Counted from the first letter of the stretch, positions 1 through 9,303 are shown. The stretch: 64,000 bases of DNA from Bradyrhizobium elkanii WSM2783 (GCF_000472865.1 NZ_AXAP01000005.1:62001-126000), one strand, 5' to 3'. The notes: generated from the letters alone by a model not told the origin. Numbers and translations: made by a program.

Positions 1-1017
1 CGCTGAGCGCGTGGCTGCGGCCTGCGGCGGGCGGTCGTTGAGCCGGACCACGACGACGATGCGCTTGATCTCGCCATTGCGGTAGGCCTTCAGGAAATGG
101 TCGTAGTTCTTGATCGAGACGCAGCCGTTGGAATCGCCGTTCGGGCCGAGCATGTAAGGGTGGGCCAGGAGGCCGGCGCGGCCGAACGTATCCGTGCCAT
201 CGACCGGGGTCATGCGCAGCGCCGGCACGCCATGGAATAGCTTCTCGCGCGGCTTCATCTCGTAGATGCCGGGCGGCGTCGCGCCGGCGTTGCGGGTATT
301 CACGCGGGAGGGGTCGTCCATCAGGCCGCCGAGACCCGAATGCGCCTCGAGCTTGGTGCCGTCAGGCATGTAAACGGTGCGCGCCGTGATGTCATAGACG
401 GCGGTGGTGCTGTCGTAGCCAAGCGTGGTCAGGCTCGGCCCGGTGCCGGGAAGGATTCCGCCATTCGGCTCGAGGGACGCCAGTTGCACCCGTCCTGGCA
501 CCCAGTCGGTGATCTTCTGCCAAATGGAGCGTTCCTCCGCCTGCGCCACAGGTGCCGGCGCCGGGGGCAGATCGTTCCTTGCCTGCAGGTTGGCATCGAC
601 CGGACGCGACCGCGGCAGCGGAATCGCGGCGACTGCGGGAGTCGGCGCCGGGCTGGGCGGGCTGGCTTGCGCGGGTTCGTCGGTCTGGGTGTCGCGAAGC
701 TGCTCGGTCAGCGAACCCTGGATATGGGCGAATTCCGCATTGAAATCGTTACGGCTGCCACGAAGCATCGGGCGGGAGGGGTAGTAGATGAAGGCGGAAT
801 CGAGCGTCGAGCGCGCCCCGAACCGATCGTTGAAGGAAATCGCCGCGGACGTGTTCGCCAAGGCCGAACCACGCAGCAAATCCAAGGGGTTAACCTCTGC
901 GATCCAGGCGGCAAGGGTAGACGCCAACGCAAGCGAGGCGACGGAAAATGTCGCCTTGCCCACCCATCGAGCGCCACCCCGCGGGCGCTCGCCTGCAGCT
1001 GTCCCAATCTGACCCAT
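1..1017 (-). CDS. DUF2778/Tlde1-type L,D-transpeptidase-like protein, 3' end cut by window
   Basis: The reading frame opens at ATG 1017 and runs off the window edge, so the C-terminus is missing; at least 339 codons are present. An N-terminal hydrophobic stretch (about residues 24-40) suggests an anchor or signal. A Pro/Ala-rich linker follows (about residues 105-150). The C-terminal part carries the HPYMLGPNGDSNGCVSIKNY segment, with the SNGCVS catalytic-Cys motif of the DUF2778 (Tlde1) family, which is related to L,D-transpeptidases. Known Tlde1 members act on peptidoglycan peptides; a cell-wall role here is inference. No T6SS genes are visible nearby. Confidence 0.8.
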   Translation of the reverse strand, partial: MGQIGTAAGERPRGGARWVGKATFSVASLALASTLAAWIAEVNPLDLLRGSALANTSAAISFNDRFGARSTLDSAFIYYPSRPMLRGSRNDFNAEFAHIQGSLTEQLRDTQTDEPAQASPPSPAPTPAVAAIPLPRSRPVDANLQARNDLPPAPAPVAQAEERSIWQKITDWVPGRVQLASLEPNGGILPGTGPSLTTLGYDSTTAVYDITARTVYMPDGTKLEAHSGLGGLMDDPSRVNTRNAGATPPGIYEMKPREKLFHGVPALRMTPVDGTDTFGRAGLLAHPYMLGPNGDSNGCVSIKNYDHFLKAYRNGEIKRIVVVVRLNDRPPQAAATRSA

Positions 1018-1174
1018 CTAACCCCGTTCGGCGCATCGGAGCCTCTGACGGGCTCCAGATAAGGATTCACCGAATTGACTTTGGATATCACGGAACAAGA
1101 CTTGGGCACAATCGAGACCAAATGGCCGGTCACCCCCGAAAAGTGATGACAGAAAGGCCCGCGCAAGTCTCCCT

Positions 1175-1876
1175 TTAGGGAGCCAGATACCGCAGCAGTT
1201 CCGGGTCGTCCCTGACTGCGGCGGCCGGGCCCTGCAGCGCGACGCGGCCGCGGTCGAGGACATAGGCGTAGTCGGCCACGCGCAGCGCAAGGTCGAGATG
1301 CTGCTCGACGATGACGACCGCGATGTCCTTTGCCAGCTCGATCAGGCGCTCGGTGATCTCCTCGATCACGCCGATCCACACGCCCTCGGTCGGCTCGTCC
1401 AACAGCAGCAGTTTCGGATCGCCAAGCATCGCGCGGCCGATCGCCAGCATCTTGCGCTCGCCACCCGATAGCGTGCCGGCGGGCTGGTCAAGCCGCTGGG
1501 CGAGTTTCGGGAAGATCGCCAGTACCCGGTCGATGGCCGTGGCGTCGTGATTATAGAGTGCGCCGACCGCGAGATTGTCGCGCACCGACAACCGCGCGAA
1601 CACCGAATGCTCCTGCGGCACATAGCCGATGCCGAGCCGCACACGCTGCTCGGTCGGGCTGCGGCCGATATCCTTGCCGTTGAATTTGAGCTCGCCCCTG
1701 GTCAGGCCGAGTTCGCCGACGATGGTCTTCATCAGCGTGGTCTTGCCGGCGCCGTTGCGGCCGAGCACGGCGACGCCGCCGCGCCAGGGAATGCCCATAT
1801 TGACGTCGAACAGGACCTGGCTGCGGCCATAGCCTGCGTCGAGATTGGTGATATCGAGGAACTGGCTGTCAGGCAC
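1175..1876 (-). CDS. Branched-chain amino acid/urea-type ABC transporter ATPase (LivF/UrtE-like)
   Basis: This 233-residue ABC ATPase has Walker A GRNGAGKTT, signature LSGGERKM, Walker B LLLLDEPTEG and the switch histidine in IVEQH. It is the last gene of a five-component uptake operon read on the minus strand. Its start overlaps the end of the LivG-like gene by 8 bp, which implies translational coupling. The length fits LivF. Substrate specificity sits in the binding protein; the amidase upstream suggests short-chain amides or urea-like compounds (inference). Confidence 0.92.
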   Translation of the reverse strand: MPDSQFLDITNLDAGYGRSQVLFDVNMGIPWRGGVAVLGRNGAGKTTLMKTIVGELGLTRGELKFNGKDIGRSPTEQRVRLGIGYVPQEHSVFARLSVRDNLAVGALYNHDATAIDRVLAIFPKLAQRLDQPAGTLSGGERKMLAIGRAMLGDPKLLLLDEPTEGVWIGVIEEITERLIELAKDIAVVIVEQHLDLALRVADYAYVLDRGRVALQGPAAAVRDDPELLRYLAP

Positions 1877-2603
1877 GGCGCAGATAGATCTCCTGTACCT
1901 CCGGGCTCGCCTGGATCTCGGCGACGGTGCCGCTCTCCAGCACTTTCCCCTGATCGAGCACGGTGAGGCGGTCGCAGATGTCGCGGATGAAATCTAGGTC
2001 GTGCTCGACGATCACGAGCGAGCAGTGCGACTTGATCGGTTGCAGCAGTTCGCCGGTGACGCGCCGCTCCTCCAGGCTCATGCCGCCGGTCGGCTCGTCG
2101 AGCAGCAACAGGCGCGGCTTGCCCGCGAGCGCCATCGCGATCTCCAGCCATTGCTGCTGGCCGTGTGACAGCGTCGCCGCCGCATCATGGGCGCGATCGG
2201 CGAGCCGGAACTGCGTGAGCATCGCCATGACCTGTTCATGTAATATGCCGCGGGTGCGCGACAGCACGAGATCGAGCAGCGAGCATTGCGCCTGCAGCGC
2301 CAGCAGGATGTTGTCGTAAAGCGTCAGCGACGGCAACACGCTGGTGATCTGGAATTTCAGGCTCATGCCGGCGCGGGCGCGCTCGGTCGGCGACAGCGCG
2401 GTGATGTCGCTGCCGGCAAAGTGCACGGTGCCCTCGGTCGGGGTTTCGGCGCCGGCGACGCATTTCATCAGCGTGCTCTTGCCCGAGCCGTTCGGGCCGA
2501 TCAGGCCATGAAATTCGTTCTCGGAGACCGTCAGCCCCGCACCGTCAAGCGCGGTCAACTTGCCGAACACCTTACTGATGCCGGTGGCTTCAAGGAGCGG
2601 CAT
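1869..2603 (-). CDS. Branched-chain amino acid/urea-type ABC transporter ATPase (LivG/UrtD-like)
   Basis: This 244-residue ATPase has Walker A GPNGSGKST, a variant signature LSHGQQQW, Walker B LLLLDEPTGG and IVEHD. The LSHGQQQW form is typical of the UrtD/LivG branch of urea and amide transporters. It overlaps the permease gene upstream by 14 bp and the LivF-like gene downstream by 8 bp, so the three are one transcription and translation unit. Confidence 0.92.
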   Translation of the reverse strand: MPLLEATGISKVFGKLTALDGAGLTVSENEFHGLIGPNGSGKSTLMKCVAGAETPTEGTVHFAGSDITALSPTERARAGMSLKFQITSVLPSLTLYDNILLALQAQCSLLDLVLSRTRGILHEQVMAMLTQFRLADRAHDAAATLSHGQQQWLEIAMALAGKPRLLLLDEPTGGMSLEERRVTGELLQPIKSHCSLVIVEHDLDFIRDICDRLTVLDQGKVLESGTVAEIQASPEVQEIYLRRA

Positions 2604-3684
2604 GACTGCTCCCCTTCGCTCTTCCGCCGAAGCTGCCGACGCGCTCGCGCTCGCCGAGCACGAAGCTGATCAGGCCGAGCGGACGGAACAGGATCACCAG
2701 CAGCAGCAATACGCCGAGGATGATCGGCCAGATGTCGCGGTAGTTGTCCGACAGCCAGAAGCTGACGCCCTCGATGATCACGGTGCCGATGACGGCGCCA
2801 ATCAGCGTGCCCGACCCGCCGAACAGGACATAGAGCACGACCTGGGTCGAGATCACGACGCCCAGCATATTAGGCCAGACGAAACCCTCGTGGAATGCAT
2901 AGAGTCCGCCGGCAAGGCCCGCGATGGTGCCGCCGACGGTAAAGACGATTGCCTTCAGGTGCTGCGCCTTGTAGCCGAAGAAAGCGATGCGCTGCTCGTT
3001 CTCGCGCAGACCCGCGAGCGCAAGACCGAATTGCGAGCGCACCAGGAAGCGGCACAAGAGATAGACGACCAAGAGAATGCCGAGCGCGAGGTAGTAATAG
3101 ACTGGCCCCTCCGTGATATCGGTGCTGCCAAGCGACATCGGCGGGATCGAGGGGATGCCGTTCTGCCCACCGAGATAATACCAGCCGCGCGCCAGGCGAT
3201 CGGCGGCATAGGACCCGGTGAGCGTCCCGAGCGCAACGAAGATCATGCTCGACGGGTTCCGGCCGAGCAACAGGAAGCAGCCGAGCAGGAGCGAGAATAT
3301 CAGCCCGATCAGCATCGCCGCCGGCAGCACCAGAAAGATCGACGTGACGTTGAGGTCGCGCGCCAGCAGCGCCACGCCGTAACCGGCCGAGCCGAAGAAC
3401 AGGGCTTGGCCGAAGCTCATGATGCCGGCATAACCCCAGACGAGATCGAACGACAGTGCGAACAGCGCAAGGATGATGACGCGGGTGGCGAAGACGGTCA
3501 GATAATCCTGCAGCACCAGCGGCAGGAAGACTGCGACCAGCAGCACCAGGATTTCCACGATCGGCAGGACCCGGCGCGGCGTCTTGGCCTGCGACGTCAG
3601 CGTCGCGGCCGCGCCGTGCTCAGCCTTCGAGATGTCCGGCTGTTCGTCGATCCCCGTACGAACCGCCTGCTCGGTTGCGCCCAT
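2590..3684 (-). CDS. Branched-chain/amide ABC transporter permease (LivM/UrtC-like)
   Basis: The 364-residue protein is strongly hydrophobic with about 9-10 predicted membrane segments after a polar N-terminal tail of about 40 residues. It carries the LivM-type motif around YAGIMSFGQALFFGSAGYG and the late EFR-like loop region before FVWPNMLG. It lies 7 bp after the binding-protein gene and overlaps livG-like, as expected for the second permease of this importer class. Confidence 0.92.
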   Translation of the reverse strand: MGATEQAVRTGIDEQPDISKAEHGAAATLTSQAKTPRRVLPIVEILVLLVAVFLPLVLQDYLTVFATRVIILALFALSFDLVWGYAGIMSFGQALFFGSAGYGVALLARDLNVTSIFLVLPAAMLIGLIFSLLLGCFLLLGRNPSSMIFVALGTLTGSYAADRLARGWYYLGGQNGIPSIPPMSLGSTDITEGPVYYYLALGILLVVYLLCRFLVRSQFGLALAGLRENEQRIAFFGYKAQHLKAIVFTVGGTIAGLAGGLYAFHEGFVWPNMLGVVISTQVVLYVLFGGSGTLIGAVIGTVIIEGVSFWLSDNYRDIWPIILGVLLLLVILFRPLGLISFVLGERERVGSFGGRAKGSSHAAP

Positions 3685-3691
3685 TCTTCGC

Positions 3692-4912
3692 TCAGCATTC
3701 CTTGGGGTCGACCAGCCCGCTGCTGCGGGCCACGATCTCGTACACGCCGCCCTTGGCGACCGCGGTGTACATGTTCATCTTGCAGTGCCGCTTGCCCGGC
3801 ACCATCTCGGCGGGGCCGCCCGGCCCCTCCGCGATCTTGGCGTGATCCAGCGCGGCAGCAACGGAATCGCGATCGACCTTGCCGGCTTCCTTCACGGCGG
3901 CGGCCCACAGCTTCAATCCGCGATAGGTGCCGGTCGCGGCGCTGCCGGCGGCGAACAGGAAATTGCCGGGGAAATCCTTCTCATAGGTCGCCTGGATCTT
4001 GGCGCTGACCGGATCGTCCTTGGTCAGCACCTTGAAATAATCGAGGCAGCTCGCGAGCCCTTCGATCTCGTTGGCTTGATTAATGTTGAGCGTGTTCTCG
4101 TCATAGTAGACGCAGGACAGCCGGCCGCCGTTCTTCAGAAAGCCGGCTTCATAGAGCTGCTTGAAGAACGGACCGACGCCGGGTGGAATCACCGTGTTGA
4201 AGACGACGTCGACCTTGTTGGAGACGATGCGGTTGACGGTGGCGCTGAAATCGACCTGGTCGAGCGGGTAATATTCCTCGAAGATCACCTCGCCGCCATT
4301 GGCCTCGATCACCTTGCGCGCATAGACGTTCAGCGTATGCGGCCAGACGTAATTGGCGCTCGGCAGCGCGAAGCGCTTGCCGCCGTTCTTGATCAGCCAG
4401 GGGATGAACTCGTCGCATTGCTGCGCCGGCGTCGGCCCGGTGCAGAACAGATAGGGCGTGCACTCCTTGCCCTCGTAGAGCTGCGGGTAGATGTAGAGCG
4501 TCTTGCCGCGGGCGACGATCGGGTCCTTGATCGCGTTGCGCATCGAGCTCGTGATGCCGCCGAGCACGAGATCGACCTTGTCGCGCTGGATCAATTTGCG
4601 GACGTTGCCGACCGCGACCGACTCATTGGACGCGGTGTCCTCGATGAAAAGCTCGATGGGACGGCCGAGCAGGCCACCGGCATCGTTGATCTCCTTGACC
4701 ACCATCTTGGCCGTGTTGGCATCGGCGTTGCCGGCATAGGCGATCGGGCCGGTGAGGTCGGTGGCGATGCCGACCTTGATCGGGCCTTCGGCGGCATTGG
4801 CCCATTCGGGACGGATCACCCAGCTTCCTACGCCGGTCGCGATCGCGGTGGAGGCAAAGGCAAAGTTCTGCAGGAAACGACGCCGGCTCAACCTCAAATG
4901 ATCGCTACGCAT
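3692..4912 (-). CDS. Periplasmic amide/urea-type substrate-binding protein (Tat signal)
   Basis: I place the start at ATG 4912, after AAAAGGGG. This gives 406 residues with a twin-arginine leader (LSRRRFLQNFAFAST) followed by a cleavable hydrophobic core. The remainder matches the Peripla_BP family of UrtA, FmdD and AmiC binding proteins (GPIKVGIATDLTGPIAYAGN near the mature start, then GPTPAQQCDEF and YVWPHTLNVYARK). It sits between the two permease genes, 4 bp after the LivH-like stop. Tat export is unusual for a binding protein but does occur in this family. The ligand is inferred to be a short amide or urea analogue. Confidence 0.9.
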   Translation of the reverse strand: MRSDHLRLSRRRFLQNFAFASTAIATGVGSWVIRPEWANAAEGPIKVGIATDLTGPIAYAGNADANTAKMVVKEINDAGGLLGRPIELFIEDTASNESVAVGNVRKLIQRDKVDLVLGGITSSMRNAIKDPIVARGKTLYIYPQLYEGKECTPYLFCTGPTPAQQCDEFIPWLIKNGGKRFALPSANYVWPHTLNVYARKVIEANGGEVIFEEYYPLDQVDFSATVNRIVSNKVDVVFNTVIPPGVGPFFKQLYEAGFLKNGGRLSCVYYDENTLNINQANEIEGLASCLDYFKVLTKDDPVSAKIQATYEKDFPGNFLFAAGSAATGTYRGLKLWAAAVKEAGKVDRDSVAAALDHAKIAEGPGGPAEMVPGKRHCKMNMYTAVAKGGVYEIVARSSGLVDPKEC

Positions 4913-4916
4913 GAGA

Positions 4917-5774
4917 CTAGACCCCTTTTCCCGAAAGCAGGCCTTGCGGCCGGAATTTGATGAAGACGATGGCAAGCACGAAGACGAGGATGTCGGCGAT
5001 CACCGGCGCCATCACCCATGGCAGCGCTGCGCTGAGCGTGCCGATCACCGCCGCGCCCGCGACCGGGCCGATGAACGAGCCGACGCCGCCGACCATGACC
5101 GCGACAAAGCCCTGGATCAGGAAGCGGATGCCGAGATCGGCGAACAGGCTGAACACCGGCACCAGCAGCGCGCCGGCCAATCCCGCAAGCGCCGCGCCGA
5201 AGGCAAAGGTGGTGCCATACATCGCGGCGGTGGAAACGCCGGAGGCCCGCGCCAGCGCCGGATTTTCCAGCGTGGCACGCACCCGCAGGCCGAAAGTGGT
5301 GCGCGACAGCAAGAGATAGCAGCCGATCATCACCAGGATCGTGATCACGATGATGGTGAAGCGCCATGCCGAGATATGGACGGTGCCGAGATCGATCGAG
5401 CCGCCGATCGGCTCCGGCACGGAGAGATAGAGCCCGCCGATCAGGCCGCGCACGCATTCGCGGATGATCAGGCCGAGCGCATAGGTGCCGAGCATCGCGA
5501 CGATCGGTGCCGCGTAGAAGCGCCGGATGATCAGCGCCTCGAGCACGAAGCCGAGCGCGCCGACCAGAAACGGCGCGGCCGCCATGCCGACCCAGACCGG
5601 GAGGCCATGGCTATAGGCGAGATAGGTGATGTAGGCACCCAGCAGGACGAACTCGCCCTGCGCAAAGTTGAAGATGCCCATCATGCTGGCGATGATCCCG
5701 AGCCCCAGCACGACCAGGACGATGATCGCGCCGAAGCTCAGGATTTCGAAAGCGGCGACGAATGCACTACCCAT
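4917..5774 (-). CDS. Branched-chain/amide ABC transporter permease (LivH/UrtB-like)
   Basis: The 285-residue integral membrane protein has the LivH hallmark near residues 30-50 (MMGIFNFAQGEFVLLGAYIT) and about eight hydrophobic segments. It is the first transporter gene after the amidase (36-bp gap) and is followed by the binding-protein gene 4 bp later. Confidence 0.92.
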   Translation of the reverse strand: MGSAFVAAFEILSFGAIIVLVVLGLGIIASMMGIFNFAQGEFVLLGAYITYLAYSHGLPVWVGMAAAPFLVGALGFVLEALIIRRFYAAPIVAMLGTYALGLIIRECVRGLIGGLYLSVPEPIGGSIDLGTVHISAWRFTIIVITILVMIGCYLLLSRTTFGLRVRATLENPALARASGVSTAAMYGTTFAFGAALAGLAGALLVPVFSLFADLGIRFLIQGFVAVMVGGVGSFIGPVAGAAVIGTLSAALPWVMAPVIADILVFVLAIVFIKFRPQGLLSGKGV

Positions 5775-5810
5775 GCATCGCGATCCGGCCGAAGTGCAAC
5801 GATAACTTCC

Positions 5811-7325
5811 TCACATCTTCTTCCAGTCGCCGGACTGCTCGAAGGCATGCGCGGCGCGGTAGATAGTGGATTCCTCGAAGTGGCGGCCGACCAGCATCAA
5901 GCCGACCGGAAGGCCATCGACCATGCCGCACGGCAGCGACATCGCCGGATGATGGGAGATGTCGAACGGCGAGGTGTTGGAGATCATCTCGAACGCGCGC
6001 GCGACATAATCCTCGCGGCTCGGATTTGCCGGCGGCAGCGGCGTCGCCTTCATAGGCGTGGTCGGCAGCAGCAGCAGATCGTAGTCCTTGAACACCGCGT
6101 CATAGGCGGCCGTCAGCCGGCGCGAGACGTTGACGGCCTTGCCGTAATGGCGCGGGCCGAAAGTGTTGTTGATGTAGGTGCCGAACAGCAGCAACAGCTT
6201 GGTGGTCTCCGAAAGCGAATCCGCCTGTCGCCGCCAGCCGCGGTGGAAATCCATCAGCGAGGTTGAATAGAGGTCGGGACGGCTCAGGCCGTAACCGTCG
6301 CCGTACATCATGGTCTGCGTCATCCCCTCGGTGCCGATCGGCATCCAGATCGCGGGGCCGAGCAGATGCATTGGAATCGAGACGTCGGTGACGGAGGCGC
6401 CGAGATCCTTGAAGCGCTTCGCCGCTTCGCGGACGCTTTCGTTCACCGCGGGCTCCGCTCCGGCCTGCTCGAACCCTTCCTTGAGCACACCGATCTTCAA
6501 TCCCTTCACACCCTTGCCGAGCGCCTTGGTGTATTCATCGACCTTGGGCGCCTTGATGCGGGGATCGTAGCCGTCGTCGCCGGCGAGCACTTCGAGCAAC
6601 AAGGCGTTGTCTTCCACCGTCGCCGTCATCGGCCCGGTGTGATCGACGAAGACCTCGATCGGCATCACGCCGGTGTAGGGCACGAGCCCCCAGGTCGGCT
6701 TCATACCATAGGTGCCACAGAACGAGGATGGCATGCGGATCGAGCCGCCCTGGTCGCCGCCGATCGCCATGTCGACCTCGCCAAGCGCGACCACGACGCC
6801 GCTGCCCGATGACGATCCGCCGGCCGAATAGCCCATCTTGTAGGGATTATGCACCGGCCCGGTGGAATTGGTGTGGCTGCCGCCGGAAATGCAGAAGGAT
6901 TCGCAATGCACCTTGCCGGCGATCTCCGCGCCGGCATCCAGCATGCGCGTCACGATCGTCGCATCGAAATCGGGGACATAACCTTCGAGCGTCGACGAGC
7001 CGTTCATCATCGGCACGCCCGCCAGCATGATGTTGTCCTTCAGCGCGACCTTCTTGCCCTTGAGCTTGCCACTGTCCGCACCCTTTACCGTCGCCTTGCG
7101 GTACCAGGCGTTGCGCGGATTTTCCTCCGGGCTCGGCCGATAGCCGGGCGTGCGCGGATATTTTACGGGCGGCACCTCGTCCGGCATCGCGGCAACGAGG
7201 TTGTAGGCGTCGACCGAACTTTGCATCAGCCCGCGGAACGAAGCGACGTCTTCGTCGGAAAGCGCGAGGCCGCATTGCGCGGCGACCGCGCGAAGTTGCG
7301 TGGGGGTCGGAAGCACGACGGACAA
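5811..7325 (-). CDS. Amidase (amidase signature family)
   Basis: This enzyme hydrolyses carboxamides to acid and ammonia through the Ser-cisSer-Lys triad. The triad is visible as Lys96 (KKVALKDN), Ser171 (SAGGSSSGSG) and nucleophile Ser195 (GGDQGGSIRMP). I prefer TTG 7325, which has AGGGAG six bases upstream; GTG 7316 is possible, and an upstream ATG at 7436 adds a low-complexity tail without a ribosome site. About 504 residues is normal for nitrile- or amide-utilising amidases. The gene precedes a LivHJMGF-like importer, so uptake and hydrolysis appear coupled. Confidence 0.9.
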   Translation of the reverse strand: MSVVLPTPTQLRAVAAQCGLALSDEDVASFRGLMQSSVDAYNLVAAMPDEVPPVKYPRTPGYRPSPEENPRNAWYRKATVKGADSGKLKGKKVALKDNIMLAGVPMMNGSSTLEGYVPDFDATIVTRMLDAGAEIAGKVHCESFCISGGSHTNSTGPVHNPYKMGYSAGGSSSGSGVVVALGEVDMAIGGDQGGSIRMPSSFCGTYGMKPTWGLVPYTGVMPIEVFVDHTGPMTATVEDNALLLEVLAGDDGYDPRIKAPKVDEYTKALGKGVKGLKIGVLKEGFEQAGAEPAVNESVREAAKRFKDLGASVTDVSIPMHLLGPAIWMPIGTEGMTQTMMYGDGYGLSRPDLYSTSLMDFHRGWRRQADSLSETTKLLLLFGTYINNTFGPRHYGKAVNVSRRLTAAYDAVFKDYDLLLLPTTPMKATPLPPANPSREDYVARAFEMISNTSPFDISHHPAMSLPCGMVDGLPVGLMLVGRHFEESTIYRAAHAFEQSGDWKKM

Positions 7326-7483
7326 GACACTCTCCCTGGAAGCTTGATGATGGCGCGCGGCCGCGGAATGCATGCGAAGACGCGGTCCCATCCGAGGCCG
7401 CCCGGGTATTACAGACGGAAATATTTTCCTTTTCAAGAATTATTTTGCAGAACGGCGCGCGCGGACGCAATTCCTTGCGTGCG
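7326..7483. promoter_or_regulatory. Amidase leader/promoter with an A+T-rich dyad
   Basis: This 158-bp gap is A+T-rich at 7415-7446, unlike its surroundings. It contains GGAAATATTTTCC (7418-7430), a dyad with 5-bp arms around TAT. Its minus-strand form includes GAAAATATT, which also occurs upstream of the MarR gene at 8756-8764. A shared operator is possible but unproven. Confidence 0.4.
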
Positions 7484-8662
7484 TCAGATCGTCTTGATCA
7501 GCTTGAAATCGAGGCCGTCGGCTTCGGCGAGATACATCGGCATCTCGGCGCGGCCATTGCGAACGGTCACCGGGCCGCGAGCGCCGGTATAGATGATGTT
7601 GCGCCCCGCCGTGAGCAGCGGCTTGAACGCCAGCGAGCCCGCACGTTCGGCCGCCGCCTGCAGGAAGCGCAGACCCTCGTAGTTGGATTGCGCGACCGAA
7701 CCGATTGGCGGTGCCATGGGGCCGAACGTGGCGCGATATTGACTGAGGAAGTCGTCGTTGGCGCGCGAGCCGATGCCGATGAAATAGCCGGACGCGCAGA
7801 ACAGGTTCTCGGTGTTGTCGGCGCCGATACCGAGCAGCACGGTCTCGTCCATCGCGCCGGCCAGCCTGAGCGTCGTTGCCGCCAGGCCACTCTCGGCAAA
7901 GGCGCGGTTGAAGGTGACGCTGTCGGTGCCGATCAGCGAGATCAGCACGACATCGGGACGCGCGGCACGGATGCGGTCGAGATGGGCCGAATGATTGTCC
8001 TCGCCGACCGGGACGAACTCCTCGCCGACCACCTGCCCGCCGGACTCGGCGATATATTTCTTCACCGCACGATGCGATTGCCACGGCCAGACATAGTCGC
8101 TGCCGATCAGATACCAGCGCGAGGCCTTCTTGACATCGGCGAGCCAGTGGATCGCGGGCCGGCTCTGCCAGCGCGGCGTCTCGCCGATCGCCATCACCCC
8201 CGGCGTGCGCTCGCCGCCCTCATAGACCGGCGTGTAGATATAGGGCACCCGGCCGCCGGTGACCTTGCGCAGCGCGACGCGGACCGCGCTGATATGCGAG
8301 CCCATGATCACGTCGACCTCGTCAAAGGCGACCGCCTCCGCGGCACGGCGCACGACATCCTCGATCGGGCCGCCGGCATCCAGCATCGTCAATTCGATCT
8401 CGCGGCCCAGAATGCCGCCGCGACGATTGATCTCGGAGACCGCGAGCAACACCGCGTTGGTGGTGGCCGGCCCCCAAATTCCCGGCGAGCCGGAGAAGGT
8501 GAGGAAGTTCGCGACCCTCAATTTGTTGTGGGCGCCACCTCGCTTGCTGAAGCCGACATCAGCGGGATGCCAGGACGGATCGGTCGTCGGCGCCGAGAGG
8601 CCTCTGAACACGAAGGGCGGCATGGCGGCGCCGCCGCTGTTGACGCTGACTGTTGAGAGCAC
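7484..8662 (-). CDS. AmiC/UrtA-family amide-binding protein without a signal peptide
   Basis: The protein belongs to the same periplasmic-binding fold family as the transporter binding protein at 3692-4912 (shared features include NAVLLAVSEINRRGGILGRE and GSDYVWPWQSHRAVKKYI). I choose GTG 8662 because AGGAG lies five bases upstream; ATG 8623 is the alternative. From either start the N-terminus is polar, with no hydrophobic leader or twin-arginine motif. A cytoplasmic sensor like Pseudomonas AmiC, rather than an exported receptor, is therefore plausible. It is the first gene of the amidase operon and is divergent from a MarR regulator. Confidence 0.82.
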   Translation of the reverse strand: MLSTVSVNSGGAAMPPFVFRGLSAPTTDPSWHPADVGFSKRGGAHNKLRVANFLTFSGSPGIWGPATTNAVLLAVSEINRRGGILGREIELTMLDAGGPIEDVVRRAAEAVAFDEVDVIMGSHISAVRVALRKVTGGRVPYIYTPVYEGGERTPGVMAIGETPRWQSRPAIHWLADVKKASRWYLIGSDYVWPWQSHRAVKKYIAESGGQVVGEEFVPVGEDNHSAHLDRIRAARPDVVLISLIGTDSVTFNRAFAESGLAATTLRLAGAMDETVLLGIGADNTENLFCASGYFIGIGSRANDDFLSQYRATFGPMAPPIGSVAQSNYEGLRFLQAAAERAGSLAFKPLLTAGRNIIYTGARGPVTVRNGRAEMPMYLAEADGLDFKLIKTI

Positions 8663-8762
8663 GCCCACTCCTGTCCGACACTTCGCCCCTTGTCGCGCGG
8701 TGCATCGATGCACGGCGCCGCCGGTTGTCCCACCCGTTCGACAAATATCCTAGGCGAAAATA

Positions 8763-8774
8763 TTGAAACTTCAA
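8763..8774. promoter_or_regulatory. Palindrome TTGAA-N2-TTCAA, candidate MarR operator
   Basis: TTGAAACTTCAA lies in the A+T-rich gap between the divergent amide-binding and MarR genes and partly overlaps GAAAATATT (8756-8764). MarR proteins typically bind short palindromes in their own promoters. If translation starts at GTG 8849, this site lies at a normal promoter distance. Confidence 0.45.
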
Positions 8775-8782
8775 CAATTGCC

Positions 8783-9292
8783 ATGCATATAGAACGGGCA
8801 ATCAGCGCCAGTCATTCGCTCATCAGGGTCAAAACAAAGTCTTCGATCGTGGCCAAACCGCCAAGCCAAGATACCCCGCTCACTGAACATCTCGCCTACC
8901 TGCTCGCGCAAGCCAACCGGGAAATCAACCGGCAGCTTGAATCGCGGCTGGCCAAGGAGGGTGTGCCGGTCGAGCAGTGGCGAATCCTGAAGGTCCTGTT
9001 CGACGGCAACGGCCGTTCGATGGGCGAACTCGCCGAAGCCGTGCTGCTCAACCACCCGACCCTGACCAAGATCGTCGACCGCATGGTGTCGGACGCCCTC
9101 GTCTACCGCGTCCAGGACCCGAAGGACCGCCGCAAGGTGCTGATGTTCTGCTCCGAGCGCGGAAAAATTCTGTGCCAGCGATTGAACTCGCTCGCCATGA
9201 GCCAGGAAGCGCACATCGTCGAGAACTACGGCAACAAGTCCACCAACGAATTGAAGCGGCTGCTGGAAAATCTGATCGACAGCGCGAATTGA
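8783..9292 (+). CDS. MarR-family transcriptional regulator
   Basis: The winged-helix region is clear: EHLAYLLAQANREINRQLES, then VEQWRILKVLFDGNGRSMGELAEAVLLNHPTLTKIVDRM (recognition helix) and the wing VQDPKDRRKVLMF. The start is uncertain. ATG 8783 gives 169 residues without a ribosome site; GTG 8849 gives 147 residues, closer to the family norm. It is divergently transcribed from the amide-binding/amidase operon and probably controls it (inference). Confidence 0.85.
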   Translation: MHIERAISASHSLIRVKTKSSIVAKPPSQDTPLTEHLAYLLAQANREINRQLESRLAKEGVPVEQWRILKVLFDGNGRSMGELAEAVLLNHPTLTKIVDRMVSDALVYRVQDPKDRRKVLMFCSERGKILCQRLNSLAMSQEAHIVENYGNKSTNELKRLLENLIDSAN

Positions 9293-9303
9293 GTTGTGAA
9301 CTT

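Noticed and set aside
2560..4008. 482-codon plus-strand frame over the permease and binding-protein genes
   Set aside because: It is antisense to two clear genes, has the Arg/Gln/Asp-rich make-up of a shadow frame and matches no family.
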